Part shown: one piece after another, positions 63,640-64,000 of the stretch | Numbering within the stretch: the first letter of the stretch is position 1 | Layout: every line of letters begins with the position of its first letter | DNA from: Saprospirales bacterium | Lineage (GTDB): Bacteria > Bacteroidota > Bacteroidia > Chitinophagales > Saprospiraceae | Assembly (NCBI GenBank): GCA_007693915.1 | Contig: RECS01000135.1 | Coordinates: forward strand, 35,468 to 99,467 | Reading direction: 5' to 3' | DNA: 64,000 bases | Program-made: the position numbers and the translations under genes | Notes under the pieces: model-generated | What the model saw: the letters and a program-made list of their open reading frames with translations, nothing else | The model's database searches: none | Told to the model about the DNA's origin: nothing

Positions 63640-64000
63640 GGGTTTAGTTTTACAAGGAAGCTAATCTGTATTTCACCATTACATCGGACTTGGTTGCTTC
63701 CATCAAATTAAAGTCTCTCAATTTAGAAAATGCAGCATCTGGAAATTACAAATTTATTTTGGTTAAATGTGGAGAATTTTGTTTAGAAACTTGACCTCCT
63801 CAAGTAACTTGGTGATGAGTTGAAAGTGTGGGATCCCCTTAAACATTTTACTTTAAACATCATTATTTCAACACCTCCCAATAAAGAAAACTATAACTTA
63901 CTACCATATAAATACGTGTAAGTTACATCAAAGTTGATATAGCTAAAAATTCATCAACCGTCAGCAGCATTGTTGAAAATTGTTTTTAACCGAATTAAAA
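63640..64000. other. 361-bp intergenic region at the right edge, nothing assignable
   Basis: No gene, RNA or strong terminator is evident. The only notable item is CCTCAAGTAACTTGG at 63798-63812, a small palindrome whose 15 bases also occur at 33859-33873. Confidence 0.5.

Noticed and set aside
63798..63812. CCTCAAGTAACTTGG shared with 33859-33873
   Set aside because: A 15-base match is expected a few times by chance in 64 kb counting both strands, so it was not promoted to a repeat family, although both copies are intergenic and palindromic.
1..64000. CRISPR array, prophage, intact insertion sequence or defence island
   Set aside because: No regularly spaced repeats, transposase, integrase, phage structural or restriction genes are visible; genes are mostly housekeeping or envelope functions.

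Overview
The window comes from a member of the Bacteroidota, probably a marine or environmental lineage close to Saprospiria. The evidence is the large secreted proteins ending in type IX secretion (T9SS) type A sorting domains, FISUMP and SprB-repeat domains, a Bacteroidota-style ExbB/ExbD/ExbD/TonB operon, an AT-rich composition, and scarce Shine-Dalgarno sequences. It is an ordinary chromosomal segment: I see no prophage, plasmid module, CRISPR array, rRNA or intact insertion sequence.

Layout. 1-3.7 kb (minus): the 5' part of a haloperoxidase-like secreted protein gene, an OmpA-family envelope protein and glutaryl-CoA dehydrogenase. 3.9-7.3 kb (plus): a tight operon exbB-exbD-exbD-tonB, then a small membrane protein and folB. 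7.4-19 kb (plus): a secreted amidohydrolase, a beta-barrel-like protein, a PQQ-propeller lipoprotein, three consecutive FISUMP/T9SS proteins and another putative outer-membrane barrel. 19-22 kb: a P-type cation ATPase followed by a broken DUF2905 gene. 22.3-24.7 kb (minus): a NatAB-like ABC exporter. 24.7-33.3 kb (plus): lipid kinase, coiled-coil protein, lipoprotein amidohydrolase, small membrane protein, lspA and a 1163-residue SprB-repeat adhesin-like protein. 34-43.9 kb: M23 peptidase, alaS, OsmC, SDR, CoA-transferase, lipoprotein MsrA and an M48 protease. 44 kb: one tRNA with CAU anticodon and its terminator. 44.3-50.6 kb (minus): a five-gene tripartite RND efflux operon that also carries a small PII-like protein and a DUF2892 protein. 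50.8-54 kb: HAD phosphatase, TRIC-type channel, serine hydrolase, intact DUF2905. 54-57 kb (minus): a second copy of the P-type ATPase. 57-63.6 kb: SDR, MlaE/MlaF-type ABC importer, nadE and dnaX.

The most unusual structure is an inverted segmental duplication of the ATPase-DUF2905 cassette, 32 kb apart. It includes the noncoding leader and the upstream terminator. One DUF2905 copy has decayed, the other ATPase copy has a Glu-to-Gln change at a cation-site position, and one copy's spacer has gained about 0.3 kb of hairpin-rich repeat sequence. A second theme is a Cys-containing secreted module shared by three T9SS cargo proteins that I cannot assign to a named family. A third is a family of small intergenic repeats built around a TTTCTCGCAAAG core.

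Many genes have upstream in-frame TTG codons. Where a downstream ATG gives a clean signal peptide or matches a paralog, I used the ATG.
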